Origin: Thermophilibacter mediterraneus
GTDB lineage: Bacteria; Actinomycetota; Coriobacteriia; Coriobacteriales; Atopobiaceae
Length of the DNA: 64,000 nt
NCBI RefSeq assembly: GCF_900119385.1
Contig: NZ_FPKO01000009.1
Coordinates: 1 to 64,000 of the forward strand
Reading direction: 5' to 3'
How positions within the stretch are numbered: the first letter of the stretch is position 1; the number at the start of each line of letters is the position of its first letter. The translations under genes were made by a program, and so were the position numbers. The notes under the pieces were generated by a model that saw nothing but the letters and a program-made list of their open reading frames with translations, ran no database searches and had not been told where the DNA came from. This document shows positions 10,859-18,861 of the stretch, one piece after another.

Positions 10859-11779
10859 CTATTCGTATCTCACGCGCGGGTTGATGATGCCGTAGAGCAC
10901 GTCGGCGATCAGGTTGATGGCCATGTACTCAAACGAGAAGAACAGGATGAGCGCCTGGACGACCTCGTAGTCGCGGAAGCCGATCGAGTCGACGAGCAGG
11001 CGTCCGAGGCCGGGGATCGAGAAGACCGTCTCCACGACGACCGAGCCGGCGATGAGGGCGCCGATCTGCAGGGCGGTGACGGTGATGATGTCGATCGAGG
11101 AGTTCTTGAAGGCGTGCACCATGATGACGCGGGACTCCGGGAGGCCCTTGGCACGGGCGGTGCGGATGTAGTCCTTGCCGAGGTTCTCGATCATGGACGA
11201 GCGGGTCACGCGCGCGAGGATGCACATGATGCCGGCGCCCATGGCAACCGACGGCAGGATGTAGCCCGTCCAGTCCGTGAGGCCGCCCGTGGGAAGGAGC
11301 CGCAGGTTGACGGCGAAGATCTGCATGAGCTGCAGGCCGAGCCAGAAGTTGGGCAGCGAGATGCCGGCGATGGCGATGAGCATGCCGATGAGGTCGAGCG
11401 CGCGGCCGCGGTTGACGGCGGCGACGACGCCGATGATGACGCCCAGGATGACCGACCAGGTAATCGAGCAGATGGTCAGGTACATGGTGATCGGCAGGCG
11501 CGGGGCGAGGAGCTCGACCACGGACGTGTTGTTCGTGAACGAGTGCCCCAGGTCGCCCTGGAAGATCCCGCCGAGCCACTGGACGAACTGCGGAATGAGC
11601 GGCTGGTCGAGGCCGAGCTGGCTGCGGATGGCGGCGATCTCGCCCGCGGTGGCCGTGGGGCCGCCGATCATGCGGGCCGGGTCGCCCGGGATCAGGCGGA
11701 TGAACAGGAAGACGATGATGGAGACGACGAACATCAGCGGAATCATGCTCAGCACACGCTTGACGACGTACTTACCCAT
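10859..11779 (-). CDS. oppB: Oligopeptide ABC permease OppB
   Basis: A 306-residue permease with the classical DppB/OppB start (YVVKRVLSMIPLMFVVSIIVF) and the EAA loop DYIRTARAKGLPESRVIMVHAFKN. It forms the transmembrane pore with OppC. A perfect hairpin separates it from oppA, so its expression is probably lower than that of the binding protein. Confidence 0.95.
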   Translation of the reverse strand: MGKYVVKRVLSMIPLMFVVSIIVFLFIRLIPGDPARMIGGPTATAGEIAAIRSQLGLDQPLIPQFVQWLGGIFQGDLGHSFTNNTSVVELLAPRLPITMYLTICSITWSVILGVIIGVVAAVNRGRALDLIGMLIAIAGISLPNFWLGLQLMQIFAVNLRLLPTGGLTDWTGYILPSVAMGAGIMCILARVTRSSMIENLGKDYIRTARAKGLPESRVIMVHAFKNSSIDIITVTALQIGALIAGSVVVETVFSIPGLGRLLVDSIGFRDYEVVQALILFFSFEYMAINLIADVLYGIINPRVRYE

Positions 11780-11821
11780 ATAGCCCCCCTCCTTGTCTCA
11801 TGGGTGCCGGTAAGTGAAGAA

Positions 11822-11847
11822 GCCAGCCCCCGGGTCCGGGGGCTGGC
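11822..11847 (-). terminator. oppA-oppB intergenic hairpin (attenuator)
   Basis: Perfect 12-bp arms, GCCAGCCCCCGG and its complement, with a 2-nt centre. In the transcribed direction it is followed by CTTCTTC. Its position after oppA is typical of hairpins that set high oppA and lower oppBCDF levels. Confidence 0.65.
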
Positions 11848-11893
11848 GCTTTCGTCCCAGGTTAGGGGCGCGAGCCCGCGGGCTCTTCTCCCC

Positions 11894-13606
11894 TTAGACG
11901 TTCAGCGTGGCGTGGATGACGTCGATGCCCTGCGGCACGTACTTGATGCCGTTGAGGTAGGCCTTGTAGGAGAGCAGCGTGTTGTCACTCGCGAGGTACA
12001 GCCACGGGCACTCCTCCCAGGCGATGTCCTGGCACTTGCCGTAGTGCTCGTTCTGCTCCTCCACCGTCGGGGCGGCGTTGCCGGCCTCGAGCTCGGAGTC
12101 GAACTCGTCGTTCCTCCAGAAGGCGGTGTTGTAGCCGGTGGGCGGCACCATCGCGCTGGAGAGCAGGGAGCGCAGGAACCCGTCCGGGTCGGACTGGGAC
12201 CAGTTGACGTACCACATCTGGAGCTCGGTGGTGTCCTCGGGCTCGGCGGCGATCTCGGCGTTGGTCGCGGCCTCGTTGGGCAGGACGTTCACCGTGACGC
12301 CGATCTGCTCGAGCTGCTGCATGACGAACGTGGCGCCCTTGGTCTCCTGCGTGGAGTTGTCGCAGATGACGCTGACCTCGAAGCCGTCGGCGTAGCCGGC
12401 CTCCTCGAGCAGGCTCTTGGCCTTCTCGAGGTCGTACTCGTAGGGGGTCTGCGCCTTGTAGCCCGGGACCATCTCGGGCAGGACGGACGTGGCGGGCGTG
12501 GCGGCGCCGGAGTACATGACGTTGACGTACTCGTCCTGGTTGAGGGCGTAGTTCAGGGCCTGGCGCACGCGGACGTCAGAGAGCGGCTCGTAGTTGGTGT
12601 TGAGCGTGACGTAGCGCATCGTCGTGGACTCGAGGGAGACCATGTTGATGTCGCCGGCGGAGCGCACGGTGGCAACCTGGTCGGTGGGCATGGGGTAGAT
12701 GGCCGTGGCCTCGCCCGTCTGCAGGGCGGCGATGCGGGAGCCGGCCTCGGGGACCACGCGGAAGTCGACGCGGTCGATCGAGGGGGCCTCGCCCCAGTAG
12801 TCCTCGTTGCGGACGATGGAGACGTGGTCGCCCTGGGCGTACTCCTCCAGGACGTAGGGGCCGGAGCCCGCGGACTGCTTGGAGTAGTCCCAGCTGGAGT
12901 CGGCGAGGGCGGCGGGGCTGATGAGGTAGAACTGCGTCACCGAGTTCATGAACGGCGCGTAGGGCTCGGGCAGGTGGAACTCGACGGTGTAGTCGTCGAC
13001 GGCGGTGCAGGAGTCGACGCGGGTCTCCTCGGTGTTCTCGTCGATGCTCTCGATGAACATGCGGCGACGGCGCCAGTTGTTGGCCGGGTCGATGGCGGCC
13101 TCGTAGTTGGCGACGACGGCGGCGGCGTCGAGCGGCGTGCCGTCGGTGAAGGTGATGCCCTCGTGCAGGTGGAACGTGTAGGTGCAGGCGTCGGCGGAGA
13201 CCTCGTAGGAGTCAGCGGCGCGCGGGACGAGCTCGTAGTTCTCGTCCAGGTCGTAGAGCGAGTCGTAGATGTAGTACACGACGTTGCCGGAGTTGCCGTC
13301 CGACCAGTCCATCGGGTGCATCTCCTGGAACTCGCCCTCGAAGGCGAGGATGCACTCGTTGGCGGGCGCCTTGCCGTCGGTGTTGGTGGCGCGGACGACG
13401 AAGCCCTCCTCGTCGGCCTCGATGAGCTCGACCGCGGACTGGCCGCCGTCGGACGCGTCGCCGCCGTCGTCGGTCCCGCCGCCGCCGTTGCAGCCCGCGA
13501 GGCCCGTCGCCGCGACCGTGGCGCCCGTCGCCGCGACGGCACCGAGGAAGCCGCGACGCGTCATGCCGTGCCGGCTCATCTCGCCCGAGATCTGCTCCTT
13601 GCTCAT
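11894..13606 (-). CDS. oppA: Oligopeptide-binding lipoprotein OppA, Tat signal
   Basis: A 570-residue SBP_bac_5 family binding protein. The N terminus has a twin-arginine motif (MTRRGFLGAVAATGATVAA) followed by a lipobox, GLAGC, so it should be exported folded by Tat and anchored as a lipoprotein; tatB and tatC lie at 56.5-57.9 kb. An acidic, Gly-rich linker follows the Cys. ATG 13606 is preceded by GGGAGGAG. It is first in the opp operon and divergent from the fucosidase operon, suggesting that peptides or glycopeptides are the substrate. Confidence 0.93.
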   Translation of the reverse strand: MSKEQISGEMSRHGMTRRGFLGAVAATGATVAATGLAGCNGGGGTDDGGDASDGGQSAVELIEADEEGFVVRATNTDGKAPANECILAFEGEFQEMHPMDWSDGNSGNVVYYIYDSLYDLDENYELVPRAADSYEVSADACTYTFHLHEGITFTDGTPLDAAAVVANYEAAIDPANNWRRRRMFIESIDENTEETRVDSCTAVDDYTVEFHLPEPYAPFMNSVTQFYLISPAALADSSWDYSKQSAGSGPYVLEEYAQGDHVSIVRNEDYWGEAPSIDRVDFRVVPEAGSRIAALQTGEATAIYPMPTDQVATVRSAGDINMVSLESTTMRYVTLNTNYEPLSDVRVRQALNYALNQDEYVNVMYSGAATPATSVLPEMVPGYKAQTPYEYDLEKAKSLLEEAGYADGFEVSVICDNSTQETKGATFVMQQLEQIGVTVNVLPNEAATNAEIAAEPEDTTELQMWYVNWSQSDPDGFLRSLLSSAMVPPTGYNTAFWRNDEFDSELEAGNAAPTVEEQNEHYGKCQDIAWEECPWLYLASDNTLLSYKAYLNGIKYVPQGIDVIHATLNV

Positions 13607-13887
13607 GTGCGCTCCTCCCATCGAGCGCCCGCCTCCCTCGGGACGGGCGCGCTGCAAAATGACCGCGAAGGCGGCCTCAGGCCACCGAGGAAGAGGCCCT
13701 TCTCGCCTGTCGCGGGGCCCCTTTTTGCCTTTTTGTGACCTAATTGAATGGTACGCGCAAATCGGGTACAACCGTAAGACTCAGTAAGGTGGGCGTAACC
13801 TTTTACGTCGCGGAAGCACGCGCTCGCCGGCTACGAAACAGCAATTTAATATTGTGGGATCGCCAGACAGACCGGAGGGACGTCACC
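13607..13887. promoter_or_regulatory. Divergent opp/fucosidase promoter region
   Basis: A 281-bp spacer, AT-richer between 13720 and 13860, must carry promoters in both directions. GGTAC occurs twice about 16 bp apart (near 13750 and 13766), which could be an operator. A GGCCTC/GAGGCC dyad and a GGCGAGAAG-family motif (13699-13707, reverse strand) lie on the oppA side. No gene is seen here. Confidence 0.4.
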
Positions 13888-15228
13888 GTGGCATACCAGT
13901 TCGACCGAGCGCGCTACGACGAGCGCATGGGGTGGTTCCTTCACGACCGCTTTGGGATGTTCATCCACTTTGGGCTCTACGCCATCCCCGCCCGCGGCGA
14001 GTGGCTGCGCAGCGACGAGGAGATGCCCGAGGAGGACTACCTCCCCTACTTCCACGAGTTCAACCCCACCGCGCTCGACGCGCGCGACTGGGCGAGAAGG
14101 GCCCGCGAGGCGGGCATGCGCTACGCCGTGCTCACCGCCAAGCACCATGACGGCTTCTGCCTCTTCGACACCGCCACCACCGACTTCAAGTCGACCAACA
14201 CCCCCTTCGGCCGCGACATCGTGGCCGAGTTCCTCGAGGCCTTCCGCGCAGAGGGGCTGCGCGTGGGCCTCTACTACTCCCTCATCGACTGGCACCACCC
14301 CGACTTCCCCCAGTACGGCGACCGCCAGGCGCCCTTCAGGAACGACCCCGTGCGCGGCTGCAACGACGACCGCGTCTTCGACCGCTACCTCGACTACATG
14401 CACGAGCAGGTGCGCGAGCTCTGCACCAACTACGGGCGGCTCGACCTGCTCTGGTTCGACTTCTCCTACGACGACCTGCGCGGCGACGCCTGGCGCGGGA
14501 CGAAGCTCATGGAGATGGTCCGCTCGCTGCAGCCCGACGTCGTGACCAACAACCGCCTCGAGGTCTCCGGCGAGGGCTACGGGTCGCTCGCCGCGTGTCG
14601 CCCGACGCCCTACCACGGCGACTTCGTCACGCCCGAGAAGATCGTGCCGCCGACCGGCATCCGTGACGCCGAGGGCCGCCCGCTCGCCTGGGAGTCCTGC
14701 GTCACCATGAACGACAACTGGGGCTACCACGCCACCGACAAGAACTTCAAGCCCGCGTCGCTGCTGGTCCACAAGCTCGTCGAGTGCGTCTCGAAGGGCG
14801 GCAACATGATCTTGAACGTGGGCCCCGACGCCACCGGGCGCATCCCCGACGAGTCCTGCCGCATCCTCGACGAGATCGGTCGCTGGATGCGACGCAACTC
14901 CGCGAGCGTCTACGGCTGCGGCCCCGCCGCCGGCGGCCCCCTCGACGTCCGACCGCCCGAGGTCGGCCGCCTCACGCGCAACGGAAACACATATTACTTC
15001 CACCTCTACGAGAACGCCCTCGGCCCCGTGCCGCTGCTCGGCGTCCCCAAGGACCGCATCGAGAAGATCCGTCGGCTCTGCGACGGCACCGAGGTCCTTC
15101 TCTCCACCAGCTGGACGCACAGCGACTACCCCGACGTCGCCTTCGCCGACCTCGGCCCCTCGCCCGTCCTGCCCGATCCCGTCGACACCGTCCTCGCCGT
15201 CACGATCAAGGAGGCAAACGCCCGATGA
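13888..15228 (+). CDS. GH29 alpha-L-fucosidase
   Basis: A 446-residue glycoside hydrolase family 29 enzyme. Catalytic nucleophile Asp191 lies in LDLLWFDFSYDD. Family landmarks are GMFIHFGLYAIPARGEW, AKHHDGFCLFD and the late WESCVTMNDNWGY. There is no signal peptide, so it acts in the cytosol on imported fucosides. GTG 13888 follows GGAGGGA at normal spacing, which decides the start. The stop overlaps the next gene's start (ATGA), so the two are translationally coupled. Confidence 0.92.
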   Translation: MAYQFDRARYDERMGWFLHDRFGMFIHFGLYAIPARGEWLRSDEEMPEEDYLPYFHEFNPTALDARDWARRAREAGMRYAVLTAKHHDGFCLFDTATTDFKSTNTPFGRDIVAEFLEAFRAEGLRVGLYYSLIDWHHPDFPQYGDRQAPFRNDPVRGCNDDRVFDRYLDYMHEQVRELCTNYGRLDLLWFDFSYDDLRGDAWRGTKLMEMVRSLQPDVVTNNRLEVSGEGYGSLAACRPTPYHGDFVTPEKIVPPTGIRDAEGRPLAWESCVTMNDNWGYHATDKNFKPASLLVHKLVECVSKGGNMILNVGPDATGRIPDESCRILDEIGRWMRRNSASVYGCGPAAGGPLDVRPPEVGRLTRNGNTYYFHLYENALGPVPLLGVPKDRIEKIRRLCDGTEVLLSTSWTHSDYPDVAFADLGPSPVLPDPVDTVLAVTIKEANAR

Positions 15229-17870
15229 CCCTGCTGTCCGCCGACTTCCACGCCTACGCCGCCGAGCGCCTGAAGGATCGCTCGGCACTTCTCGCCCCGC
15301 TCTCCGAGAAGATCGAGGCCGCCCTCGCCGCCCTCGAGACCGAGGACGAGCGCGCCCTCATGAGGAGCTACCTCGGCACCCTACCCCTCACCGACGTCTT
15401 TGACACCCCGCTCGAGACCCTCGCCTCCTTTGCCCGCCAGTCCGCGCTCCTGCGCGCCGAGAGCCCCTGGTGCCGCGACGTCCCCGAGGACGTCTTCGTG
15501 CACTTCGTGGCCTATCCCCGCGTGAACAACGAGCCCCTCGCCGACGCCTGGCCCACCTTCCGCGCGCAGCTGGAGGGTCGCCTCGCCGGGCTCGACGCCG
15601 AGGCCGCCGTGCTCGAGACCAACTACTGGTGCTGCGAGACGGCGACCTACCAGGCCTCCGACGGCAGGACCCTGGGCCCGCTCGGCGTGCTCGCCTCCGG
15701 CGACGGCCGCTGCGGCGAGGAGTCGACCTACCTCGTGACGGCGCTGCGCAGCGTGGGCATCCCCGCCCGCCAGCTCTACACCCCCTGGTGGGCCCACTGC
15801 GACGACAACCACGCCTGGGTCGAGGCGTACACCGGCGACGGGTGGCACTACCTCGGCGCCTGCGAGCCCGAGGAGCAGCTCGACCGCGGCTGGTTCACCG
15901 CGGCCTCGGGCCGCGCCATGCTCGTCCACACCCGCCTGTTCGGGGACTTCGGGTGCGACTTCGAGCGCGACGCCCACCTGCTCGCCCGCGAGGGCAGCCA
16001 GGTGATCGTGAACCTCACGGAGCGCTACGCCCCCACGGTCCGTCTCGTCGTGCGCGTCGCGGACGCCTCGGGCGCCCCGGTCGAGGGGTCCGCAGTTCGC
16101 CTGCAGCTCGTCAACGAGGCCGGCTGGCGCGACATCGCCTCGCTCGTGACCGGCCCCGACGGGTCGGCGAGCATCGTCGTGGGCGAGGGCACCCTGCGCG
16201 TGGCGGCCTCCATCGGAGACACCCTTGCCGAGAAGATCGTGGACACGTCGCGCGACCACGACGTCACGATCGTCCCGGTGACGGCCGCCGAGCAGCCCGG
16301 GGGCTGGGAGGACATCGACGTCCACGCGCCCTCCGACCACCCCGCGCCCTCGCGCCCCCTCACCCCCGAGCAGGCCGCCGCGGGCCGCGCCCGCAAGCGC
16401 GAGGCCGACGCCATGCGCACGAGGCGCGTCGCCGGCCTCGTCGCGAAGGCCCGGGAGCTCGCGCACGCGTGCGGCCGCGACGACGAGACCTGCCTGCCCT
16501 TCTTCGAGCACGCCTTTGCCAACGCCGGCGAGGTCGCGCGCTTCCTCGGCACCGACGACGGCGCCGACCGCGCGGACCTTCTTTCCACGCTCACCACGAA
16601 GGACTTCCGCGACCTCACGGCCGACGTGCTCGAGGACCACCTGGCGGGGGCGCGCCTCGCGCACGCAGACGCCCTCTCCTACCTCGCGCGCGAGGGCGTC
16701 GACGACCCCGGGCGCGCCGAGGACCTCTATCGCCGCTACGTCCTGTGCCCGCGCGCCAACCTCGAGCACCTGAGCGCCTACCGCGCCTTCATCCGCGAGC
16801 GCTTCGACGCCGAGCAGGTCGCCGGCTTCGTGGCCGACCCCATGTCCGTGTGGAGCCACATCTGCGCCACGACCTCGCTCGATGTGCGCCACCACGTGAA
16901 GAAGCTCGTGGGCACGCCGATCGGCGCGCTCGTCTCAGGCCAGGCGGGCGAGTTCACCCGCCGCGCCCTCTTCGTGGCCATCTGCCGCACCTTTGGCATC
17001 CCCGCGCGCGTGAACACCGTCGACCTGGGAGCGGAGTTCTTCCGCGCGGGCGGCTTCGTCCCCGTGGAGCGCCCCGAGAGCGGCGCCGACGTCACGTTTG
17101 CGAGCGAGGAGCCCCTCGGATACTTCCACGACTGGACGATCGCGCGCCTCACGCGCGACAACGCGCCCTCCGGCGCGCCGCGCCTCGGCTTCGCCACCCT
17201 CGACCTCTGGGGCAAGGCCGAGTTCGAGGGTGGGGTCTGCCACGTCGAGCTCCCGGCGGGCACCTACCTCGTCACCACCTCGGCGCGCCTCCCCTCCGGC
17301 GACTCCCAGGTCGCAGAGCGCCTGGTCGAGGTGGGCGAGCACGGCATCGAGGGCGCGGACGGCCCCGTCGAGCTCGTGATGCGCCACCCCGACGTCTCCC
17401 AGATGCTCGAGGACATCGCGGTCGAGCCCTTCGTGCTGGCGGACGGCAGCGGCGACCCGCTCGACCCGTCCTCGGCCGCGACCGAGGGGCAGCCGATCGT
17501 CACCGCCTTCCTGGAGCCCGGCATGGAGCCCACCGAGCACCTCCTCAACGAGATGCGCGAGGAGAGCGCACGGCTCGCCGAGGCCGGCGCCGCGCTCCTG
17601 CTCGTGCTGCGCGACGAGGCCGAGCTCGCCGACCCCACGCTCTCCCGCACGCTCCCCGTGCTCGAGGGCGTCGCGGACGTCACCGTGGCCTTCGACGACT
17701 TCTCCGAGCTGCCCGAGCGCCTGGCGCGCCGCATGTTCGTCAACCCCGAGAAGCTGCCGCTGTGCATCCTCGCGACCCCCGAGGGCGGCGCGCTGCGCGG
17801 GCGCTACGCCGCCGCGGGCTACAACGTGGGCACCGTGGACCTCATGCTCAAGCTCATGGCACTCCTCTGA
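15225..17870 (+). CDS. Large cytosolic transglutaminase-like protein
   Basis: An 881-residue protein. The first transglutaminase-like core has Cys163 in GDGRCGEESTYLVTALRSVG and His196 in DDNHAWVEAY; the usual third Asp is replaced by a GACEPE segment. An immunoglobulin-like or carboxypeptidase-regulatory-like domain (about 270-350) follows. A second core with SGQAGEFTRRALFVAICRTFGIPARVN has the same fold signature but lacks the catalytic Cys. No signal peptide is seen. Coupling to the GH29 gene by a 4-bp overlap, opposite the opp operon, suggests cytosolic cleavage of fucosylated peptides. The activity (peptidase or amidase) is inferred. Confidence 0.75.
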   Translation: MTLLSADFHAYAAERLKDRSALLAPLSEKIEAALAALETEDERALMRSYLGTLPLTDVFDTPLETLASFARQSALLRAESPWCRDVPEDVFVHFVAYPRVNNEPLADAWPTFRAQLEGRLAGLDAEAAVLETNYWCCETATYQASDGRTLGPLGVLASGDGRCGEESTYLVTALRSVGIPARQLYTPWWAHCDDNHAWVEAYTGDGWHYLGACEPEEQLDRGWFTAASGRAMLVHTRLFGDFGCDFERDAHLLAREGSQVIVNLTERYAPTVRLVVRVADASGAPVEGSAVRLQLVNEAGWRDIASLVTGPDGSASIVVGEGTLRVAASIGDTLAEKIVDTSRDHDVTIVPVTAAEQPGGWEDIDVHAPSDHPAPSRPLTPEQAAAGRARKREADAMRTRRVAGLVAKARELAHACGRDDETCLPFFEHAFANAGEVARFLGTDDGADRADLLSTLTTKDFRDLTADVLEDHLAGARLAHADALSYLAREGVDDPGRAEDLYRRYVLCPRANLEHLSAYRAFIRERFDAEQVAGFVADPMSVWSHICATTSLDVRHHVKKLVGTPIGALVSGQAGEFTRRALFVAICRTFGIPARVNTVDLGAEFFRAGGFVPVERPESGADVTFASEEPLGYFHDWTIARLTRDNAPSGAPRLGFATLDLWGKAEFEGGVCHVELPAGTYLVTTSARLPSGDSQVAERLVEVGEHGIEGADGPVELVMRHPDVSQMLEDIAVEPFVLADGSGDPLDPSSAATEGQPIVTAFLEPGMEPTEHLLNEMREESARLAEAGAALLLVLRDEAELADPTLSRTLPVLEGVADVTVAFDDFSELPERLARRMFVNPEKLPLCILATPEGGALRGRYAAAGYNVGTVDLMLKLMALL

Positions 17871-17884
17871 CGTGACACCGGTTA

Positions 17885-17913
17885 TGACATTGGTGACAGG
17901 GTAAAGTGTCAAC
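17885..17913. repeat. Palindromic repeat, family R, copy 1
   Basis: Degenerate member of the 29-bp R family: TGACATT, then a 13-nt core containing GTGACAGGG, then AGTGTCAA followed by CCCCGC. A partial TGACACCGG copy precedes it. It lies 15 bp after the transglutaminase stop and opens an R-A-B-R composite. Confidence 0.75.
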
Positions 17914-17968
17914 CCCGCGGCGGTCCGGCAGACGAGGCCAGCCGCCGAGCGCAGCGAAGTCACCGAGG

Positions 17969-18024
17969 CGGAGCGTCTTGCGAAAACGGGGCCCTTGTGG
18001 CGGTCGTTTTTGCAAGGCGCTCCG
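17969..18024. repeat. Palindromic repeat, family A, copy 2
   Basis: CGGAGCG (17969) pairs with CGCTCCG (18018). Inner arms are CTTGCGAAAACG and CGTTTTTGCAAG. A motif-bearing hairpin, GGCGAG...CTCGCC (18041-18081), follows. Confidence 0.75.
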
Positions 18025-18107
18025 TTTTGCCGCGGGACCTGGCGAGAAGGACCGTCTGCCCGAGGGCGGTCCCGCCTCGCCCGCGGGCGGTCGGGCGCTC
18101 GAGGCAT

Positions 18108-18196
18108 TTATCTACCACTAGATTGACAACAACTGGGCCTCCCGAGCCGTGGGAACGGTTCCAGACCCCAGTTGTTGCCGATTTAGTGGTAGATAA
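18108..18196. repeat. Long hairpin, family B, copy 1
   Basis: Outer arms TTATCTACCACTA (18108-18120) and TAGTGGTAGATAA (18184-18196) are perfect. Inner arms ACAACTGGG/CCCAGTTGT pair, with a few mismatches between. The apical GAGCCGT-GGGA-ACGGTTC hairpin, with a GNRA-type loop, is shared with copy 2 at 38700. Confidence 0.85.
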
Positions 18197-18215
18197 TTCA
18201 ATGCTGACACTGGTG

Positions 18216-18244
18216 TTGACACTGGTGACAGGGCAAAGTGTCAA
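18216..18244. repeat. Palindromic repeat, family R, copy 2
   Basis: Canonical copy: TTGACACT, a 13-nt core GGTGACAGGGCAA, and AGTGTCAA, followed by CCCCGC. A partial TGACACTGGTG copy precedes it. It ends the composite module, 100 bp before the DUF6508 gene. Confidence 0.85.
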
Positions 18245-18344
18245 CCCCGCGCGGGCGGAAGGAGCGCCAGGGTCGCATTCCAGCTCCCGCTACACGCACG
18301 GTCGCCACCCGTTCAAGCTCCGTGCGGAAAGGGTCAGTGAGCAG

Positions 18345-18695
18345 ATGTACGAGAACATCACGCGCTACATTGACGCGTTCGACAGCTGGGGCGACGTCAG
18401 GGAACCCGGTCGTGTCATCGCGGGGTTCCTTCGCGACCTCAACGAGGTCGCCGACCACAGCTACGCAGACACGCTCGCGCGCCACGGCCTCGAGTGGTCC
18501 GCGGCGAGCATGAGCAGGGCCGACCTCACGGATGCCCCGGCGGAGCTCGCCGTCGCCCTGCTCACGGCAGCGTATCGCGCCGATCACTTCAGCAACGGCA
18601 TCCTCGAGAACAAGTTCATCCCAAGCGGCCTCGCGTCCCGCTGCCTCAGGCGGCTGCGCGAGCTCGACTCACAGAGCCAAGGCCTCGACGACTAG
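18345..18695 (+). CDS. DUF6508-like protein
   Basis: A 116-residue protein. The segment AVALLTAAYRADHFSNGIL...GLASRCLRRLREL resembles the C-terminal signature of DUF6508 proteins, small bacterial proteins of unknown function. ATG 18345 is chosen because the protein signal begins there and upstream sequence is repeat DNA; the ribosome site (GTGAG) is weak. It is isolated between the repeat module and the surface-protein terminator, so it could have arrived with the accessory segment. Confidence 0.65.
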   Translation: MYENITRYIDAFDSWGDVREPGRVIAGFLRDLNEVADHSYADTLARHGLEWSAASMSRADLTDAPAELAVALLTAAYRADHFSNGILENKFIPSGLASRCLRRLRELDSQSQGLDD

Positions 18696-18805
18696 GAGAC
18701 GCAGGGGCGCGGGAGACCTCGACGTGGAACCGAGGTCCCCGATCCTCGACGGCCGGCATCGCGCATTAAGGCGGGGCGAGAAGGACCTTGGGTCGCCCAC
18801 GTACG

Positions 18806-18837
18806 GGGGGAGGGGCCCCTCGCGGGGCCCCTCCCCC
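18806..18837 (-). terminator. Strong terminator of the surface-protein gene
   Basis: Perfect 14-bp stem, GGGGGAGGGGCCCC and its complement, with a TCGC loop, 25 bp beyond the stop codon. It could also end the convergent DUF6508 gene. Confidence 0.75.
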
Positions 18838-18861
18838 ATCGGACCTCCCTCGGGGCGGAGA

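Noticed and set aside
17997-18344. N-terminal extension of the DUF6508-like protein
   Set aside because: The added sequence would be translated from the A, B and R repeats and has no protein character.
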